DNA from: Lysinibacillus sp. OF-1
Lineage (GTDB): Bacteria; Bacillota; Bacilli; Bacillales_A; Planococcaceae
Reading direction: 5' to 3'
DNA: 64,000 nucleotides
Assembly (NCBI RefSeq): GCF_028356935.1
Contig: NZ_CP102798.1
Coordinates: 1,550,001-1,614,000, forward strand
Part shown: positions 61,433 to 64,000 of the stretch, piece by piece
Position numbering within the stretch: position 1 is the first letter of the stretch
Layout: every line of letters begins with the position of its first letter
Translations under genes and position numbers: made by a program
Notes under the pieces: generated by a model
Databases searched by the model: none
What the model saw: the letters and a program-made list of their open reading frames with translations, nothing else
Told to the model about the DNA's origin: nothing

Positions 61433-63274
61433 TTAAAATCTTCTCGCTCTATGACGCCTCTGCCTGTTAGTAGGAGCCTGCGTAGGCAAGAATGGGAAGA
61501 GAAGTGGTGGCCTAAACTGTGCATTATTGCCTACATGGACAGCCAGCGATTCCTTTTCACTCGTAGGAGCCGCACTCTCTTCCTCCTGTGCTATGGCGTT
61601 TAATAGCGGTGCTGGAGACTCGTTATGATGTGTAGTACTGGTAGTTTCAGTAGGATTTGTTGTAGCAGTCGCTTCTTGATGTTGTGCTGGATGTTCGATG
61701 GCAGCATGTGGCTGCTGGACTGCATGGACGTCTTTCATGACGAGGATTGGCCGCATCATATCATGGTCCTCGTGCTCAAGGAAGTGACAATGCCACATAT
61801 AATGACCAATATGATCTTTCCAATGCATAATAATTTTCGTTACCTTACCTGCATCAGCTTTCACTGTATCCTTCCAGCCTCGCTCATAGTCACGTGGCTC
61901 CTCAGGTGGCCCTGTGAATTCTATAATGCCTTCATTTTGATAAAGTTCCAGATTAAAGGGTCTTCGCTCCAAAATTTTAAATTGAATGAGATGTAAGTGA
62001 ATAGGGTGAAGAAAAGGTGTAGCATTAATAAAATTCCATATTTCCACACTATCTAAAGATGGTTTTTCTGTTGCTGGGTCATGGTACATACGGTCATTTA
62101 ATAATAACATGGGGCGTCCAAATTCATCAGTTGTAGCTGTCAAGGGCAGTTGTCTTTCAATATGTGCATGGTGTGTATGGAGATCCATCGTAACGGCTAG
62201 CCTTTCAGGAATATCACTTGTATCTTCACATTTTAAAGGTACTGTGACTCTAAACTGCATAATGACATTTGTGTGTTCATTACTGAAATCTGTATCCGCA
62301 TTGATTAAGGTGATTTCCTGTCCCGCACAGTTTGAAAAATCGATAATCACATCTGTACGTTCTGCTGGCAACAACTCGACAGATTGGATCAGTTGGGGGG
62401 CGGATAAGAAACCGCCATCTGTACCAATTTGAAACATTGGCTGACCATTTGACAGGCTGATAACATAGCCCCTCCGATTGGAACCATTAAGAAAACGAAA
62501 TCTATATTTACGTGGCTCTACATCTAAGTAAGGCCATAATTTTCCGTTCACTACGATTGTATTACCAACAAAACCAGGTGTAATGGAGGGGTGAACGGGG
62601 ACTGGGAATGGTGGTTCATCAGGATAAAACAACGAGCCATCCTCATTAAAGGATTTATCTTGTATTAAAACCGGATATTCGTAGTCTCCACATGGTAAAT
62701 TAGCGCGTTCCTCAAGTGCGTCTCTCAGTAAATAAAAGCCTGCTAATCCTGCATAGACATTTAAACGTGTTAAGGCCATTGCATGGTCATGATACCACAT
62801 GGTAGTGCCAGGCTGATGATTTGTATATTCATGTATTTCCTTATTAAATTTTGGCCCAGTATGCCGATAGTCTCTTGTGTACCATGCTTCTGGATGACCA
62901 TCACTCTCCCAATCCACATTGGCGCCATGTAAGTGAGTGACGGTTCTTACCTCTTGAGAATCGTTGGCGGCATGAAGTGTAAAATCTACGGGTAAAAAGT
63001 GCTGTAAGGGTAGCTGATTTTTATATTTCACGTAAATGGTTTTGTCTTTAGTAGCTTCAATGGTTGGTCCTGGATAAAGCCCGTTATAGCCCCAAATGTA
63101 TGTTTTGGGGAAATGCTTATGAAAACGGTGCTCGCCTTCCATCATGACTAATTCATAATAATCATTTTTTTGTTGCCCTCTACTATATTTGGGTTTAGCT
63201 ATCATTGGTTTTGGAAGTTCATCTACAAATTTTGGAATAGTTGCTGGATCAGAAGGGTTAATTTGCATACTCAC
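61433..63274 (-). CDS. cotA: Multicopper oxidase, CotA-type spore laccase, with C-terminal extension
   Basis: A 613-residue three-domain copper oxidase. Copper ligands are present in THLHGANV, MWYHDHAMA, LHPIHLHLIQF and MWHCHFLEHEDHDMM; the last supplies the type 1 Cys, His and Met. CotA of B. subtilis (513 residues) is an outer-coat laccase and bilirubin oxidase. Here about 90 residues are added after the last copper motif: low complexity, rich in His/Thr/Glu/Pro, then a basic tail RQRRHRARRF. GTG start 9 bp after AAAGGA. No signal peptide, as for coat proteins. Confidence 0.9.
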   Translation of the reverse strand: MSMQINPSDPATIPKFVDELPKPMIAKPKYSRGQQKNDYYELVMMEGEHRFHKHFPKTYIWGYNGLYPGPTIEATKDKTIYVKYKNQLPLQHFLPVDFTLHAANDSQEVRTVTHLHGANVDWESDGHPEAWYTRDYRHTGPKFNKEIHEYTNHQPGTTMWYHDHAMALTRLNVYAGLAGFYLLRDALEERANLPCGDYEYPVLIQDKSFNEDGSLFYPDEPPFPVPVHPSITPGFVGNTIVVNGKLWPYLDVEPRKYRFRFLNGSNRRGYVISLSNGQPMFQIGTDGGFLSAPQLIQSVELLPAERTDVIIDFSNCAGQEITLINADTDFSNEHTNVIMQFRVTVPLKCEDTSDIPERLAVTMDLHTHHAHIERQLPLTATTDEFGRPMLLLNDRMYHDPATEKPSLDSVEIWNFINATPFLHPIHLHLIQFKILERRPFNLELYQNEGIIEFTGPPEEPRDYERGWKDTVKADAGKVTKIIMHWKDHIGHYMWHCHFLEHEDHDMMRPILVMKDVHAVQQPHAAIEHPAQHQEATATTNPTETTSTTHHNESPAPLLNAIAQEEESAAPTSEKESLAVHVGNNAQFRPPLLFPFLPTQAPTNRQRRHRARRF

Positions 63275-63580
63275 AACATCACGTCCTTTTTCAATACTTA
63301 AAATGGCTAATTATTTCATCATATGGGTAAAAACAATAGGTAACGGGGACAATGATGGAGAAAAGTGTGTGAAGGCATAAAAATTTAACGACAACTATGA
63401 ATGGAAAGCGATGATTCATTTTGAAGGTGTAGCGCAAGAAAAAGATGGTTGGACCTAGTAAGAGATTTTGAAATGCAGGAAATAGTTGGTTATCTAATGA
63501 AAAGGGCGGACGGAGTGAATAAATATACCTTATAATTGAGAAAGCACAAAGTGTATAGGGCTTGGAGAAGTGGTGAAACG

Positions 63581-64000
63581 GTGAAATTAACATTAGAAGA
63601 GTTAAATAAAACGATTATGGAAATGCGCACGAAGGGGTTTTTAACGGAAGCATTAAAACTAGCGGATCAAGGTCTTTTAGTCGCATTAGAGAGCGAAAAT
63701 TATGCATATGTATTGGATTTGTACTATCAAAAAATACTAGTTCACCATTCTTTAGGTGACACCTTAAGCATGGTCAGTCTTATGCATGATTATGAGGCGA
63801 TTTGTCAAAAATATGGTTCTAGCAAAGATTTAATGCATTATCATTTAATCATGTCTTTAATCTATGACTTGGTAGGCATACGTGAAAAAACAGTAGAGAT
63901 GACGAAGAAATCGATCGCCTATGCACAAGAGTTGCAGGACGCCATCATGCTTGTTCGGTGTCATAATAATTTATGTTATTTAGAGGTGGAGAAGGGCTGT
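63581..64000 (+). CDS. 5' part of a TPR-like helical protein
   Basis: The frame runs 140 codons to the window edge. It consists of repeated amphipathic helices (LTLEELNKTIMEMRTKGFLT, LKLADQGLLVALES, DLVGIREKTVEMTKKSIAYA, CHNNLCYLEVE), which is the look of TPR repeats. Such N-terminal regions often precede GGDEF or regulator domains, but the rest is outside the window. GTG start after GGAG and GGTG-like sites. The 300-base spacer upstream shows no other gene. Confidence 0.6.
   Translation, partial: MKLTLEELNKTIMEMRTKGFLTEALKLADQGLLVALESENYAYVLDLYYQKILVHHSLGDTLSMVSLMHDYEAICQKYGSSKDLMHYHLIMSLIYDLVGIREKTVEMTKKSIAYAQELQDAIMLVRCHNNLCYLEVEKGC

Overview
This is a chromosomal segment of an AT-rich, endospore-forming Firmicute. 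The Ger germination receptor operon, the splAB spore repair pair, a CotA-type laccase, PucR-type control, FMN and preQ1 riboswitches, strong AGGAGG-type ribosome sites and frequent TTG/GTG starts all point to Bacillales. The overall flavour is that of Lysinibacillus or a close relative; the genus is inferred from general knowledge, not from a database search. I saw no rRNA, tRNA or CRISPR array.

Region 0.2-12.6 kb is a pyrimidine catabolism locus. An NCS1 nucleobase permease (10736) brings in uracil or thymine. PreT/PreA reduce the ring, hydantoinase HydA opens it, and an M20 beta-ureidopropionase releases beta-alanine. On the opposite strand a class III aminotransferase and MmsA carry the resulting semialdehyde to acyl-CoA. 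A PucR-type regulator sits at the divergent centre beside a perfect palindrome. Region 12.6-15.1 kb is a non-coding island: an IS200 remnant, a RodA/FtsW-type gene, and two inverted copies of a GC-rich repeat bracketed by direct copies of one hairpin.

Region 15-31 kb holds an amino acid permease, a GerA/B/C operon, PgeF, a PaxB-like membrane protein, a LysM-CAP gene split by an amber codon, an RNA methyltransferase, a VanW lipoprotein, a soluble chemoreceptor, a HAD phosphatase, a DHA2 exporter and a YibE/F pair. Region 31.6-34 kb is a riboflavin operon (ribE-ribB-ribH) preceded by two nearly identical FMN riboswitches in series, each followed by its own terminator. ribD and the RibA domain are absent from it. 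An orphan GerA subunit follows.

Region 35.8-48.7 kb carries an orphan GHKL sensor kinase, small enzymes, a DUF2829 (Tad2-like) protein, queT behind a preQ1-II-like riboswitch, a 1036-residue repeat-bearing surface protein, tldD/tldE and splAB. Region 48.7-64 kb has a NUDIX pseudogene, a deiminase-fold enzyme with a permease, a 21-bp-period DNA array, a MarR/quinone-oxidoreductase pair with clear operators, an ABC exporter with a two-component system, a CynX-type permease with LysR, an MFS exporter behind TetR-type operators, the laccase, and the start of a helical-repeat protein.
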